Positions 17,177-25,908 of a stretch of DNA of 64,000 bases are shown here, in pieces. Made by a program: the position numbers and the translations under genes. Each line of letters opens with the position of its first letter. Position 1 is the first letter of the stretch. The notes beneath the pieces are model-generated. The model had not been told where the DNA came from and made no database searches. It worked only from the letters and a program-made list of their open reading frames with translations. Origin of the DNA: Ruminococcus sp. AF31-8BH (GTDB lineage Bacteria > Bacillota > Clostridia > Lachnospirales > Lachnospiraceae); assembly GCF_003460605.1 (NCBI RefSeq), contig NZ_QTVN01000012.1:68263-132262 (forward strand), in the 5' to 3' direction.

Positions 17177-17305
17177 CGCTTTTATTTCAATTCAATTTTG
17201 ATGTAATTTGTGCAACAACCTACTGCGCAAATTCTTGATTCGAATTATCGGCAATAAATATACATATTTCAATTATTTTATTTTTGCCGATACGATTAAC
17301 TTCTG

Positions 17306-17349
17306 CCAAAAAGACTGGATACCGCATCTTATGGAGCAGCATCCAGTCT
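17306..17349 (-). terminator. Terminator after cbiK
   Basis: On the minus strand GACTGGATGCTGC pairs with GCGGTATCCAGTC and is followed by TTTTT. It lies about 90 bases past the cbiK stop. Confidence 0.75.
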
Positions 17350-17434
17350 CATTTATTTTCTTCTTATTGCAGAAAATAGCATAGCCCGCACTACACTATC
17401 TTCTGCGTCTGCTTATCCCTGAAGGATTTTAGAA

Positions 17435-18223
17435 TTATTTCGCAGCCTTTGCGTGCTCCACGAAAATATGGCGGATGCTTTCGTATTCGCCCAGGCCTTT
17501 GAGGACGGTTTGTACTTCATAACCTTTCTGGCTGATGATGGTTTTCCAGGAATCTGGCTCGTCGCCGGCCATGTCGTTCTTGGCGTGGTCTCCTGCCACG
17601 ATCATAAGAGGGGCAATTACCACTTTTTTGGGTCCGCATTTTTCTAACTGCTTTAATACCTGGGAAATTTCCGGGTAGCCTTCTACAGTTCCCACAATCA
17701 CATTTTCATGTCCCATGTCCTTAAATCTGTAGTCAAGGGCTGCATAAACTGCGTTGGCGTAGTGCTCGGTTCCATGACCCATAAGCACCAGTGCAGTTTC
17801 TTTATCCTCAATTACCGGGAATGCCTCTGCAATTGCTTTCACTACAAGTTCATTGTCCTCTTCAGTAGTCAGAAGCGGTGTGCCAAAGGTCACGGACTGG
17901 AACTGACCTGCATATGTAAGGACGTCCTCTTTCATAAGGTCATTTTCCACGCCGTTCATTACGTGGGTTGGCTGAACGATCACATCTGTGATGCCGTCCT
18001 TTAACATATGTTCCATGGCTTCTTTTACATTGTCATAATGAATGCCGTCTCTTTTTTCCAGTCTGGCAAGAATCATTTTGCTGGTCCATGCCCGGTAAAG
18101 ACTGCAATCCTCAAATGCTGCTTTTAAGTCTTCCTCAATGGCATCGATTGTTACTTTTCGGGTGTCGCTGTGGCTGGTTCCGAAGCTCACTGCGAGAATT
18201 GCTTTTTTGGCTGTTTCGCCCAT
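17435..18223 (-). CDS. cbiK: Sirohydrochlorin cobaltochelatase
   Basis: Inserts cobalt into sirohydrochlorin, the entry to the anaerobic B12 route. 262 residues. Seen: ILAVSFGTSHSDTRK, LMGHGTEHYANAVYAAL with H150 and PLMIVAGDHAKNDMAG with H213, the two metal-site histidines of CbiK. ATG at 18223 is used because GGAGG lies eight bases upstream; in-frame ATGs further upstream have no site. Separate from the main cbi operon, with its own promoter and terminator. No signal peptide, so cytosolic. Confidence 0.94.
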   Translation of the reverse strand: MGETAKKAILAVSFGTSHSDTRKVTIDAIEEDLKAAFEDCSLYRAWTSKMILARLEKRDGIHYDNVKEAMEHMLKDGITDVIVQPTHVMNGVENDLMKEDVLTYAGQFQSVTFGTPLLTTEEDNELVVKAIAEAFPVIEDKETALVLMGHGTEHYANAVYAALDYRFKDMGHENVIVGTVEGYPEISQVLKQLEKCGPKKVVIAPLMIVAGDHAKNDMAGDEPDSWKTIISQKGYEVQTVLKGLGEYESIRHIFVEHAKAAK

Positions 18224-18349
18224 TTTGATTTCCTCCATAATTCCTATCATTTTCATACATGATCCTGCCGCTTACAGGCACCATGCCCATTTCGTAACGA
18301 TTAAATGCCTCCGCGTATTCCTGAAATTTGATATTTTCAGACAAATTTT

Positions 18350-18378
18350 ATTATAACTTACCCTGTATGCTGAGTAAA
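18350..18378 (-). promoter_or_regulatory. Promoter of cbiK
   Basis: TTTACT (18373-18378), 17-base spacer, TATAAT (18350-18355) on the minus strand. The leader is about 120 bases; I could not fit a cobalamin aptamer to it. Confidence 0.7.
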
Positions 18379-18451
18379 GAAAATTTTTTATAAGCCCTGG
18401 TTGCCCGCCGGGGACATTTATGGTAAATTCTATCTGGAGGTGTACAGACTT

Positions 18452-19231
18452 ATGACAGAAAATCAGAACAAAGTAATAGAACTTGTTAAGCAGACCAAGC
18501 CCCTGATTTTTCAGGAAATGACCCATGAGAAAGTGACGGAAAAAGGGGCTGCGGATTATGTGACAAATGTGGATGTGGCAGTGCAGAATTTCCTGAAGGA
18601 CGCCCTTGCCAAAGAGTTTCCGGATATTGCATTAATTGCGGAGGAAAAAGAAAATCTTGGGCTGGATCCGGCGAAATCCTACTGGATTCTGGATCCCATT
18701 GACGGAACTACCAACCTGATACGGGACTATCATCTCAGCGCAGTGTCCCTGGGACTTTATGAAAATGGTGAGATTACCTTCGGAGTTGTTTACAATCCGT
18801 TTACAGAAGAACTTTTCTGCGGGGCAAAGGGAGAAGGGGCATTTTTAAATGGAGTGCCGATCCACGTTTCGGACCAGCCGGAATTTAAAGATGCGGTGGT
18901 TTCCTTTGGATCTTCCCCTTATGAGAAAAACCGGGCGAAGGATCTGTTCCCGGTATTTTATAACGTATTTATGAACTGCGCAGATTTCAGAAGAACCGGA
19001 TCTGCCGCCCTTGACCTTTGCTATGTGGCATGCGGCAGACAGCATGCATTTCTGGAGCAGAACCTGAAGCCATGGGATTACAGCGGCGCTACAATCATTC
19101 TAAAAGAAGCAGGCGGCACCATCTCTGACTGGAAAAATGAGAAGCTGCCTTATCTTGCCAATGCGGATATTCTGGCCTGCGTACCCCAATTCCGGGAAAT
19201 ACTGCTTCAGTTAATTGAGCAGAAATGTTAA
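18452..19231 (+). CDS. Inositol monophosphatase-family phosphatase
   Basis: 259 residues of the lithium-sensitive, magnesium-dependent sugar phosphatase fold. Seen: the metal-site block IAEEKE near residue 62, WILDPIDGTTNLI (motif at 81-88), RRTGSAALDLCYVACGR and PWDYSGATIILKEAGG near the C-terminus. Substrates in the family include inositol phosphates, histidinol phosphate and PAP; the sequence alone does not decide. ATG at 18452 has GGAGGTG nine bases upstream. Divergent from cbiK. Confidence 0.9.
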   Translation: MTENQNKVIELVKQTKPLIFQEMTHEKVTEKGAADYVTNVDVAVQNFLKDALAKEFPDIALIAEEKENLGLDPAKSYWILDPIDGTTNLIRDYHLSAVSLGLYENGEITFGVVYNPFTEELFCGAKGEGAFLNGVPIHVSDQPEFKDAVVSFGSSPYEKNRAKDLFPVFYNVFMNCADFRRTGSAALDLCYVACGRQHAFLEQNLKPWDYSGATIILKEAGGTISDWKNEKLPYLANADILACVPQFREILLQLIEQKC

Positions 19232-19261
19232 TCTGCAAGTTTTTTCCAAAAGCATATTAAA

Positions 19262-19340
19262 AAAAACATTTGGCAAAATGTGTGTTGCAATTTGCGAAAA
19301 ATTTTGCCCAAATGAAGCTCCGAATTCAGACGAGATATAC
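19262..19340 (+). repeat. Decayed partial copy of the foldback element
   Basis: Follows the order of the 5742-5903 element: A-rich end, GCAAAATGTGTGTTGCAATTTG, AATTTTGCCC and ATGAAGCTCCGAATTC correspond to the left half of the intact copy. The right arm and the terminal AGAGCG are gone. It lies just after the phosphatase gene, the same 3'-flanking position as the copy after aroC. Confidence 0.55.
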
Positions 19341-19417
19341 TGTAAAGTGGACATGCAGATTAGGAAAATGGTCTCTCAAAGATAAACGTAACTTTAACAA
19401 TATTTATCCATACAACC

Positions 19418-19453
19418 AACTCTCCGTCATTGTAAAAAGACGGAGAATTGGTC
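19418..19453. other. Hairpin between convergent genes
   Basis: CCAACTCTCCGTC pairs with GACGGAGAATTGG with one mismatch and a ten-base loop. It lies between the phosphatase gene and the convergent radical SAM gene. No strong T-run on either strand, so terminator function is uncertain. Confidence 0.4.
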
Positions 19454-19484
19454 AGAAAAACATCCTACGATATTCTGGCAGAAA

Positions 19485-20126
19485 TTATTCCGCCGTGTAC
19501 TCTCTTACCCGCAGCGGGATTCCCAGCTTTTCTGCCACTTTGCGGCTTTTCTCGATGTTCTCTTCGCCAATGCAGTCTACTACTGTAAATTTCACATTTT
19601 CCGTATACTTCTTGCAGTCTGCAGCAAATTTCAGCATTGCGTCAAAGGCTTTCTCCCCGTATGCCGGGCGGACTACTTCATTGTAGGATTTGGCATCGGG
19701 CATGTTCAGGCTGATGGAAACTACATCTACTGCGGAACAGACTTCTTTTGCAATGGAGCGCTTATTGATCAAGTCACCAAGGCCGTTTGTATTCAGGCGA
19801 AGCTTGATTCCTGCACAGGGATTCCCGTCCCGGTCAAGATGTGCCGGATATTTTCTTCGCATGTACTCGCTGACTGCAATCAGCTTGTCCAGTGCCATGG
19901 TTGGTTCTCCGTAGCCGCAGAAGACAGCTTCTTTATATCCTGAGAAATCAAATGCATCGATTGCCTTGTAAATTTCCTCCATAGTTGGCTCTTTGTCAAA
20001 CCATAACGTCTTTGCCTCTCCCACAGAATCCCCGTTATTTCGGATACAGAAAGTACAGTTGCAGGGACATTTATTCGTCAGATTAAAATACACCTCATCA
20101 TTATAACAATATACAATATCAGCCAT
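19485..20126 (-). CDS. TatD-associated radical SAM protein
   Basis: 213 residues, a compact radical SAM domain. The CxxxCxxC iron-sulfur motif is CPCNCTFC within NLTNKCPCNCTFCIRNNG, followed by VFCGYGEPT and LRLNTNG, the SAM-binding blocks. The length and the CIRNN motif match a family usually found beside TatD nucleases; no tatD is adjacent here, and the substrate is unknown. ATG at 20126 is preferred because AAGGTG lies upstream. It starts 15 bases after the pyridoxine kinase stop, so the two are probably co-transcribed. Confidence 0.82.
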   Translation of the reverse strand: MADIVYCYNDEVYFNLTNKCPCNCTFCIRNNGDSVGEAKTLWFDKEPTMEEIYKAIDAFDFSGYKEAVFCGYGEPTMALDKLIAVSEYMRRKYPAHLDRDGNPCAGIKLRLNTNGLGDLINKRSIAKEVCSAVDVVSISLNMPDAKSYNEVVRPAYGEKAFDAMLKFAADCKKYTENVKFTVVDCIGEENIEKSRKVAEKLGIPLRVREYTAE

Positions 20127-20141
20127 GATATACACACCTTT

Positions 20142-21041
20142 CTATTTCTTTTTACACAATTCCCCAAGATATTTCTCAAAGCAAACCCCATCGTTCCGGT
20201 CGGTTCCCTCTTTTACGGTTTCTGAAATTGCTTTGGAGAGAAAATCCACTGCCAGTTTCACGCAGTCCATCATGGACATTCCCCGCACCAGGCCTGCACT
20301 TAAAATGGAAGCGAACAAATCTCCGGTTCCGGAATAGCTGCTGCCCTCTTTCCTGGCAAAATACCAGGAGAGCACACCATTTTCCACTACCAGATTTCCC
20401 ATCTGGGTTTGCACTTCCTCTGTACCTGCCTTCACTGCCTGGGTTTCTTTTTCATATTCAATCCCGGTAATTACTGCTGCCTGCAGATGAAAGCGCTCTG
20501 CCAGCTCTTCCCCGATTTTCCCAATCTGTTCCAGGCGTTTCTCCCCTGCCAGGGTCATCAGGGAGACGTATCTTTCTTCCATTTCTGCCTTCCCGTACAG
20601 CAAAAGCAGCGCTTCCGTAAGGTTCGGCGTGATCACCTGGGCACAGCTTACCAGCTGAAGCATTTTTACCCGAAGGTTTTCTGTGTAAATCCCATAAGCT
20701 CTGCCGCTGTCTCCCATTACCGGGTCCACTAGCACCATGGTCTCTGGGCTTCGAAATCTTCTGAAAAAGTCCAGGATCTTGTCTGCCTGTTTCTCATCTG
20801 CCAGAAATCCGGTATAAATTCCGTCTGGGGCAAACCCAAGCTTCTCCCATTCATCCATGACTTTTTCCATATGATCGGTATAGTCACAGGCATAGTAGGA
20901 CGGGTAGCCAGTCTGGTTGCTGAGAACTGCCGTGGGAAGGGGGACTGCCTGCACGCCCATTACCGAGATTACGGGAATGGCGGCTGTCAGAGAACATTTC
21001 CCAAGCCCGGACAAATCCTGAATCACTGCTATTTTCTTCAA
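20142..21041 (-). CDS. pdxK: Pyridoxine/pyridoxal/pyridoxamine kinase
   Basis: Ribokinase-fold kinase that phosphorylates B6 vitamers to PLP, PNP or PMP. 299 residues. Seen: VIQDLSGLGKCSLTAAIPV at the N-terminus, VLVDPVMGDSGRAYGIYT, VITPNLTEA, and SYSGTGDLFASIL with the catalytic aspartate. The TTG at 21041 is the likely start: AGGAG lies eight bases upstream and family alignment begins at MKKIAVIQD. A strong hairpin (21058-21108) ends three bases before this binding site. Divergent from the MocR/PdxR-type gene, the usual arrangement for B6 salvage control. Confidence 0.9.
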   Translation of the reverse strand: MKKIAVIQDLSGLGKCSLTAAIPVISVMGVQAVPLPTAVLSNQTGYPSYYACDYTDHMEKVMDEWEKLGFAPDGIYTGFLADEKQADKILDFFRRFRSPETMVLVDPVMGDSGRAYGIYTENLRVKMLQLVSCAQVITPNLTEALLLLYGKAEMEERYVSLMTLAGEKRLEQIGKIGEELAERFHLQAAVITGIEYEKETQAVKAGTEEVQTQMGNLVVENGVLSWYFARKEGSSYSGTGDLFASILSAGLVRGMSMMDCVKLAVDFLSKAISETVKEGTDRNDGVCFEKYLGELCKKK

Positions 21042-21057
21042 ATCTATCACTCCTGCA

Positions 21058-21108
21058 AAGATGTTAGCTGCTATCCCCTTGATCATGAGCAGCAGATTCT
21101 AACATCTT
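21058..21108 (-). promoter_or_regulatory. Hairpin adjacent to the pdxK ribosome binding site
   Basis: Arms AAGATGTTAG (21058-21067) and CTAACATCTT (21099-21108), continued by GCTGCT / AGCAGC. In the pdxK mRNA the stem ends three bases before AGGAG. It could act in RNA as a translation control, or in DNA as part of the PdxR target; its outer edge touches the pdxR -35 box. Confidence 0.5.
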
Positions 21109-21135
21109 GTAAATTTTATGTTTATATTGTAGAAT
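21107..21135 (+). promoter_or_regulatory. Promoter of pdxR
   Basis: TTGTAA (21107-21112), 17-base spacer, TAGAAT (21130-21135). Confidence 0.65.
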
Positions 21136-21136
21136 A

Positions 21137-21148
21137 ACACTTAAGTGT
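21137..21148. promoter_or_regulatory. Candidate PdxR operator
   Basis: Perfect palindrome ACACTTAAGTGT over the expected pdxR start point and upstream of pdxK. Position fits autoregulation plus control of pdxK. No second copy was found in the window. Confidence 0.4.
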
Positions 21149-21194
21149 ATGTACAGAAATATCCAAATTAAACTTTTTTCGAGGGGACAGTTTT

Positions 21195-22523
21195 ATGTTA
21201 GACATTGCAAAAGACCAGAATCGCACCACACATCTTTACATGGAGGTTTATGAATATTACAAAAAGCTGATTCTGGATAGGAAAATGGCTCCGGGCAGCA
21301 AAATGCCTTCTCTTCGCAAATGCTCCCAGGAGCTGAAGCTTTCCCGCACCACCATTGAGACCGCCTATCTGCAGCTTGCCGCAGACGGCTATATTATGGC
21401 AAAGGCCCAGAGCGGCTACTACGTAACGGAGATCGCATCTCACCACCATATGAGCAGTCAGCCGGACAGACGGGATGAAATCCACTACCGCTATGACCTT
21501 GCCTCCTCCGGCGTTGACCGGGAAAGCTTCCGCTTCGATCTGTGGAGCCGTTATATGAAAAGCGCCCTTCGCCAGGATGAGCGCATGCTCACTTACGGAG
21601 AGCCCCAGGGGGAGACGGATTTCCGGGAAGCGCTGGCTGCTTATATCCGGGAGCGCCGGAACATTCTGTGTTCCCCGGATGACATTGTGGTAGGTGCCAG
21701 CTTCCAGAGTCTTCTGCAGATTCTGTGCCCGCTGATCCGGGAAGTATATCCGAATTTCGAACAGGTATCCTTTCCCACACCTTCTTTTGTCCATGGAAGT
21801 ACTGTTTTTGCGGATTACGGCTATGAAATCCACTATCGGAATAAAGACTGCGATGTGGTTTATGTTTCCCCGGCGCATATGACCAAGTGGGGCGAGATCA
21901 TGCCGGTAAAACGCCGTCTGGAGCTTTTGAAATATGCAGATGAGCGGCATCATCTTGTAATTGAGGATGATTTTGAAAATGAGTTCGTGTATTTTCAGAA
22001 GCCTACTCCTTCCCTGTTCGGACTTTCCGGAGGGCAAGGCGTGGTTTATATTGGCTCTTTTTCCAGGCTTCTGCTGCCCTCCATCCGAATCAGCTTTATG
22101 ATTTTGCCGCCAGAGCTTCTTGCCGCCTACCGAAAAAAAGCCTCCTTTTATAATCAGACCGCTTCCAAGGCAGAGCAGATCGCTTTGTGCCAGTTTATCC
22201 GGGACGGCCATCTTGCAGCCCAGACCAGAAGGCTGAAACGGCTTTACGCTTCCAAATTAAAGCAGCTTCGAAGCGCGATCCGGCAGGTGTTCGGCTCAGT
22301 CTGTCAGATCCAGGTGGGCTCTGCCGGAACCAGTCTTGCTCTTACCCTGCCCTGCGAAAAAAACGGGGAAGAATTAAAAAAGCAGGCCCGTTTGAAAGGC
22401 CTGCGTCTGCAGATTCTAAAAGAAACCGAATCAGAGGTAACGGTTCTGATGTCCTGCTCTTCTATGGCAGTACAGGATTTCGTTCCCGCATGTGAATTAC
22501 TGAAATCGATTGTCACTGCCTGA
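21195..22523 (+). CDS. pdxR: MocR/GntR-family regulator with aminotransferase-like domain (PdxR type)
   Basis: 442 residues. Residues 1-75 form a GntR winged helix (KMPSLRKCSQELKLSRTTIE). Residues 110-440 form a fold-I aminotransferase-like domain that in PdxR and GabR binds PLP through a lysine in a (T/S)FSK motif. Here the motif reads YIGSFSRLLLPS: arginine 291, codon AGG at 22065-22067. Divergence from pdxK points to B6 sensing. Start ATG 21195, with GAGGGG upstream. Confidence 0.88.
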   Translation: MLDIAKDQNRTTHLYMEVYEYYKKLILDRKMAPGSKMPSLRKCSQELKLSRTTIETAYLQLAADGYIMAKAQSGYYVTEIASHHHMSSQPDRRDEIHYRYDLASSGVDRESFRFDLWSRYMKSALRQDERMLTYGEPQGETDFREALAAYIRERRNILCSPDDIVVGASFQSLLQILCPLIREVYPNFEQVSFPTPSFVHGSTVFADYGYEIHYRNKDCDVVYVSPAHMTKWGEIMPVKRRLELLKYADERHHLVIEDDFENEFVYFQKPTPSLFGLSGGQGVVYIGSFSRLLLPSIRISFMILPPELLAAYRKKASFYNQTASKAEQIALCQFIRDGHLAAQTRRLKRLYASKLKQLRSAIRQVFGSVCQIQVGSAGTSLALTLPCEKNGEELKKQARLKGLRLQILKETESEVTVLMSCSSMAVQDFVPACELLKSIVTA

Positions 22524-22540
22524 AATTCACTTTATATAAA

Positions 22541-22587
22541 CAGCGTATGATCTGACAGGCTGTCCTTAACAAATCATACGCTCTAAG
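22541..22587. terminator. Hairpin between pdxR and cbiC
   Basis: AGCGTATGAT pairs with ATCATACGCT across a loop of about 25 bases between the convergent ends. No long T-run; weak terminator candidate for both genes. Confidence 0.4.
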
Positions 22588-22591
22588 CCAA

Positions 22592-23233
22592 TTACCCCCG
22601 ATTATTATCGATCATATACAGCAACGCATTACAAATACATGCCGCAATGTTGGATCCACCCTTGCGTCCTCTTGCTACAATATAAGGCACATCCGTATGC
22701 ATGATCAGCTCCTTGGACTGTACTACATTCACAAAGCCTACCGGCACGCCAATGATCAGCTCCGGATTCAGCTTTCCGTCCTCAATCAGCTCATAAAGCC
22801 GAACCAGTGCAGTAGGCGCATTTCCGATGGCAAAGATCAGTTTCTTATCCAACCCTGCTGCCTTATCCATGCTGGCTGTGGCACGGGTGGAACCATTTTC
22901 CTTTGCGATTTTTGCCACATCTTCATCGGACATAAAGCAGTACACCTCGCCGCCGTATCTTGCAAGAGCACGCTTATTGATTCCCGCTTTTGCCATCTGG
23001 GTATCCGTTACAATGCAGGCGCCGTCCTTGATTGCCTGGATTGCTTTCTCCACTGCATTTTCAGAAAAGCAGAGGTTCTTCGCATAATCAAAATCCGCGC
23101 TTGTGTGGATACAGCGCTTTACCACCAGCTCCGTTCCCGGAATCAGAGGGGTATCTCCAAGCTCCTCTGTGATAATCTCAAAGCTTCTTTTCTCTATGTC
23201 CATTGGCTTTACATTTTCAAGTTCTACCTTCAT
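22592..23233 (-). CDS. cbiC: Cobalt-precorrin-8 methylmutase
   Basis: Moves the C11 methyl to C12, giving cobyrinate. 213 residues. Seen: KRCIHTSADFDY with catalytic H43, a C-terminal AIGNAPTAL substrate block and VPVGFVNVVQSKE. Last gene of the corrin operon, two bases after the cbiP stop. Chemically it acts before CbiA and CbiP although it is encoded after them. Confidence 0.95.
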   Translation of the reverse strand: MKVELENVKPMDIEKRSFEIITEELGDTPLIPGTELVVKRCIHTSADFDYAKNLCFSENAVEKAIQAIKDGACIVTDTQMAKAGINKRALARYGGEVYCFMSDEDVAKIAKENGSTRATASMDKAAGLDKKLIFAIGNAPTALVRLYELIEDGKLNPELIIGVPVGFVNVVQSKELIMHTDVPYIVARGRKGGSNIAACICNALLYMIDNNRG

Positions 23234-23235
23234 TT

Positions 23236-24744
23236 TTATACCCCCTCTTCCAAAATCTGATAAATTTTCTTCATATCCAAATGCTTCCGAAGCTCTGCCG
23301 CCAGAATATCATACTGGGTTTCCTTAAACGCCTGGAAATCCATTCCGGTCATTCCGGATACATCCAGTCCTTTCTTTTCCCCAATGATGTGAACGATTGC
23401 CTCTGCCACAGCTTCCTTGTCAAAAACACCGTGGACGTAGGTTCCGCACGCATTGTCAAGATGGGCTCCGTCGGCTTTTTGCTCCCCTGTCACGCTGTCA
23501 CAGATGGCAGTGGATGGCTTCGCCGCTCCTTTCAGAACGGTCTCACCCATGTGGATCTCATAGCCCTCCAGCGCAGTGCCGCTAAGCTTTGCAAAAGCTC
23601 CATCCAATTCTCCGAAGGTACCCTCCACCCGGGTCCTTGTTTTCTTTTCAGCAAAAACAGTGTCCATTGGAAGAAGTCCCATTCCTTTTATGGTACCGCC
23701 GGCTTCCACCCCATGAGGATCGCTTAAGCTCTCTCCCATCATCTGATAGCCGCCGCAGATTCCGAAAATCAGCTTGCCTCTTGCGGCTTCTTTCAGGATC
23801 AGCGCTTCCAGCCCGTTTTCCCGCATCCACAGAAGGTCTTCCATAGTGTTTTTGGTTCCGGGCAAAATGATCATGTCCGGATTGCCAAGCTCAGAAGGAT
23901 TTTTCACATAGCGAAGGGAAACGCCCGGAATGCTCTCCAGAGGATTGAAATCCGTGAAGTTGGAAATTCTTGGCACACGGATTACCGCAATGTCAATCAG
24001 ATCCACAGAGCGTTTGGTCTCAAAACGCTCTGTCAGGCTGTCCTCATCCTCCACCTGAATGTTCAGATAAGGTGCCACCCCAACCACCGGAATGCCGCTT
24101 CTTTCCTCCAGCATATCCACGCCGGGATCCAGAATGGTTTTGTCTCCGCGGAATTTGTTGATGATCAGGCCTTTTACCATCTTTTTCTCATCTTCTTCCA
24201 GCAGCATAACTGTTCCGATCAGCTGGGCAAAAACACCGCCTCTGTCAATGTCGCCTACCAGCAGCACTGGAGCCTTGGCCATTTTCGCCATTCCCATGTT
24301 TACGATATCATCACTTTTCAGGTTGATTTCCGCAGGGCTTCCTGCTCCTTCTATAACAATAATATCATTTTCTGTTGCAAGGGCATTGTACGCCTTCATA
24401 ATGTCTGGCACCAGTTTCTTTTTGTATTTGAAATAGTCTCTGGCGCTCATGTTTCCCAGGACCTCGCCGTTTACGATCACCTGGGAACCCACATCGTTGG
24501 TGGGCTTCAAAAGAATGGGATTCATCAGAACGGATGGGGCAATTCCTGCGGCTTCCGCCTGCATCACCTGGGCCCGTCCCATTTCCAGCCCTTCTTTTGT
24601 GATAAAGGAATTCAGTGCCATGTTCTGGGATTTAAAGGGTGCCACCCGATATCCATCCTGCTTGAAAATTCTGCAAAGCCCTGCTGCCAGAAGGCTTTTT
24701 CCTGCATTGGACATGGTACCCTGCACCATAATTGCTTTTGCCAA
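23236..24744 (-). CDS. cbiP: Cobyric acid synthase (CobQ/CbiP)
   Basis: ATP-dependent amidation of four carboxylates of adenosyl-cobyrinic acid a,c-diamide with glutamine nitrogen. 502 residues. N-terminal dethiobiotin-synthetase-like ATPase ([15 protein letters not shown], residues 6-20), C-terminal class I amidotransferase-type domain with the cysteine in [13 protein letters not shown] and a later histidine in [10 protein letters not shown]. The start is TTG at 24744: GGAGG lies eight bases upstream and nothing suitable precedes the longer reading. Confidence 0.94.
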   Translation of the reverse strand: MAKAIMVQGTMSNAGKSLLAAGLCRIFKQDGYRVAPFKSQNMALNSFITKEGLEMGRAQVMQAEAAGIAPSVLMNPILLKPTNDVGSQVIVNGEVLGNMSARDYFKYKKKLVPDIMKAYNALATENDIIVIEGAGSPAEINLKSDDIVNMGMAKMAKAPVLLVGDIDRGGVFAQLIGTVMLLEEDEKKMVKGLIINKFRGDKTILDPGVDMLEERSGIPVVGVAPYLNIQVEDEDSLTERFETKRSVDLIDIAVIRVPRISNFTDFNPLESIPGVSLRYVKNPSELGNPDMIILPGTKNTMEDLLWMRENGLEALILKEAARGKLIFGICGGYQMMGESLSDPHGVEAGGTIKGMGLLPMDTVFAEKKTRTRVEGTFGELDGAFAKLSGTALEGYEIHMGETVLKGAAKPSTAICDSVTGEQKADGAHLDNACGTYVHGVFDKEAVAEAIVHIIGEKKGLDVSGMTGMDFQAFKETQYDILAAELRKHLDMKKIYQILEEGV

Positions 24745-24801
24745 AATGTGTTCCTCCCCCTGAGTATGTAAGTTATACTTCATCTAAATCATGTAAAAAA
24801 A

Positions 24802-25842
24802 TCATTTCTGTAATTCTCTCAACGCCCGGATCAGCTGCTGGTTGTCCTGGTGATTCTTCACTGCCACCCGGTAATACCCTTTGGAAAGTCCGGTGTAGTT
24901 GCTGCAGTCCCGAATGAGGATCTTCTTCTGTTCCAGCTGGTCATAGAGATTTTCCGGGCCTTCAAAGAAAACGTAGTTCGCCTGTGATGGATAAACCGGA
25001 TAGCCAAGCTCCGTCAGCTCCTTTTTCAGGTAGGCAAGCTCCTCAAAGATGATCCGTCTTCCTTCTTCCACATATTCTTTTTCCTTCAAAGCTGCCAGGC
25101 CGGCTGCCTGTGCTATAGAAGAGACATTCCATGGCTGGCTCATGCTTTCCATTTTTTCCAGAAGGGCACGGTTCCCGCAAAGCCCGTAGCCAAGTCTTAC
25201 TCCCGCCATGGCGTAGCGCTTGGTAAAAGCCTTGAAAAGGAACAGGTTCTGATGGCTTTCCAGATGTTCCTTCAGAGTATATGCCTCCGGTGCTTCCACA
25301 AAATCCAGGAAGCACTCATCCACTGCCATAAAAATTCCAAGCTGCTGGCAGCGGTCCAGGATTTTTTCCAGAAGAGGCTTTTCTACCAGAAGGCCTGTGG
25401 GATTGTTGGGATTGCACAGGAAAATAATGTCCACATCCGGGGTCAGCGCCTGGAGAAAGCTTTCATCCAGGGCAAACTGTTTTGCCTTTTCCAGAGGAAA
25501 ATATTCCACCTCACAGTCCACGCTGTACAGCGCCTGCTGATACTCTGCAAAGGTGGGAGCCGGCACCAGGGCTTTCTTTGGATTTACCGCCCGGCAAAGG
25601 GAAAAGATCACCTCTGCTGCGCCGTTTCCGCAGATTACCTGCTCCGGTTTGGTGTGTTCGTATTCTGCAATGGCTTCTTTGAGGGGAGCGCAGCCAACCT
25701 GGGGATAGTCACCGATGTGATCCAGGCTTTCTATAATGGCTTTTTTGATTCCCTCCGGGGTGCCAAGGGGATTGCAGTTTGCTGAGAAGTCGATGCACCC
25801 CTGGTGATGGTAGACATCACCGCCATGTATGTGTTTTTCCAT
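24802..25842 (-). CDS. cobD: L-threonine-O-3-phosphate decarboxylase
   Basis: PLP enzyme of the aminotransferase I fold that makes (R)-1-amino-2-propanol phosphate for the nucleotide loop. 346 residues. Seen: HGGDVY at the N-terminus, CNPNNPTG, VDECFLDF, and the PLP lysine K208 in FKAFTKRYAMAGVRLGY. Named CobD in the Salmonella scheme. The histidinol-phosphate aminotransferase family is close, but HGGDVY and the B12 operon context decide. Lies between cbiB and cbiP. Confidence 0.9.
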   Translation of the reverse strand: MEKHIHGGDVYHHQGCIDFSANCNPLGTPEGIKKAIIESLDHIGDYPQVGCAPLKEAIAEYEHTKPEQVICGNGAAEVIFSLCRAVNPKKALVPAPTFAEYQQALYSVDCEVEYFPLEKAKQFALDESFLQALTPDVDIIFLCNPNNPTGLLVEKPLLEKILDRCQQLGIFMAVDECFLDFVEAPEAYTLKEHLESHQNLFLFKAFTKRYAMAGVRLGYGLCGNRALLEKMESMSQPWNVSSIAQAAGLAALKEKEYVEEGRRIIFEELAYLKKELTELGYPVYPSQANYVFFEGPENLYDQLEQKKILIRDCSNYTGLSKGYYRVAVKNHQDNQQLIRALRELQK

Positions 25843-25908
25843 TTTTGTTTCTCCGTTAGACAGCAGACTTGTTGCTTGTCTGCATATTTATATATTGATA
25901 TCCTTGCT

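Noticed and set aside
18135..18344. 69-codon frame beginning in the cbiK leader
   Set aside because: It starts at a TTG next to the transcription start without a binding site and overlaps cbiK out of frame. No similarity recognised.
18224..18349. Cobalamin riboswitch before cbiK
   Set aside because: I looked for the B12 box and the GGTG..AATCC and AGTCAGGA blocks on the minus strand and found none in order.
21198..22211. 337-codon minus-strand frame opposite pdxR
   Set aside because: Shadow of a complete MocR-type gene; no motif or binding site.
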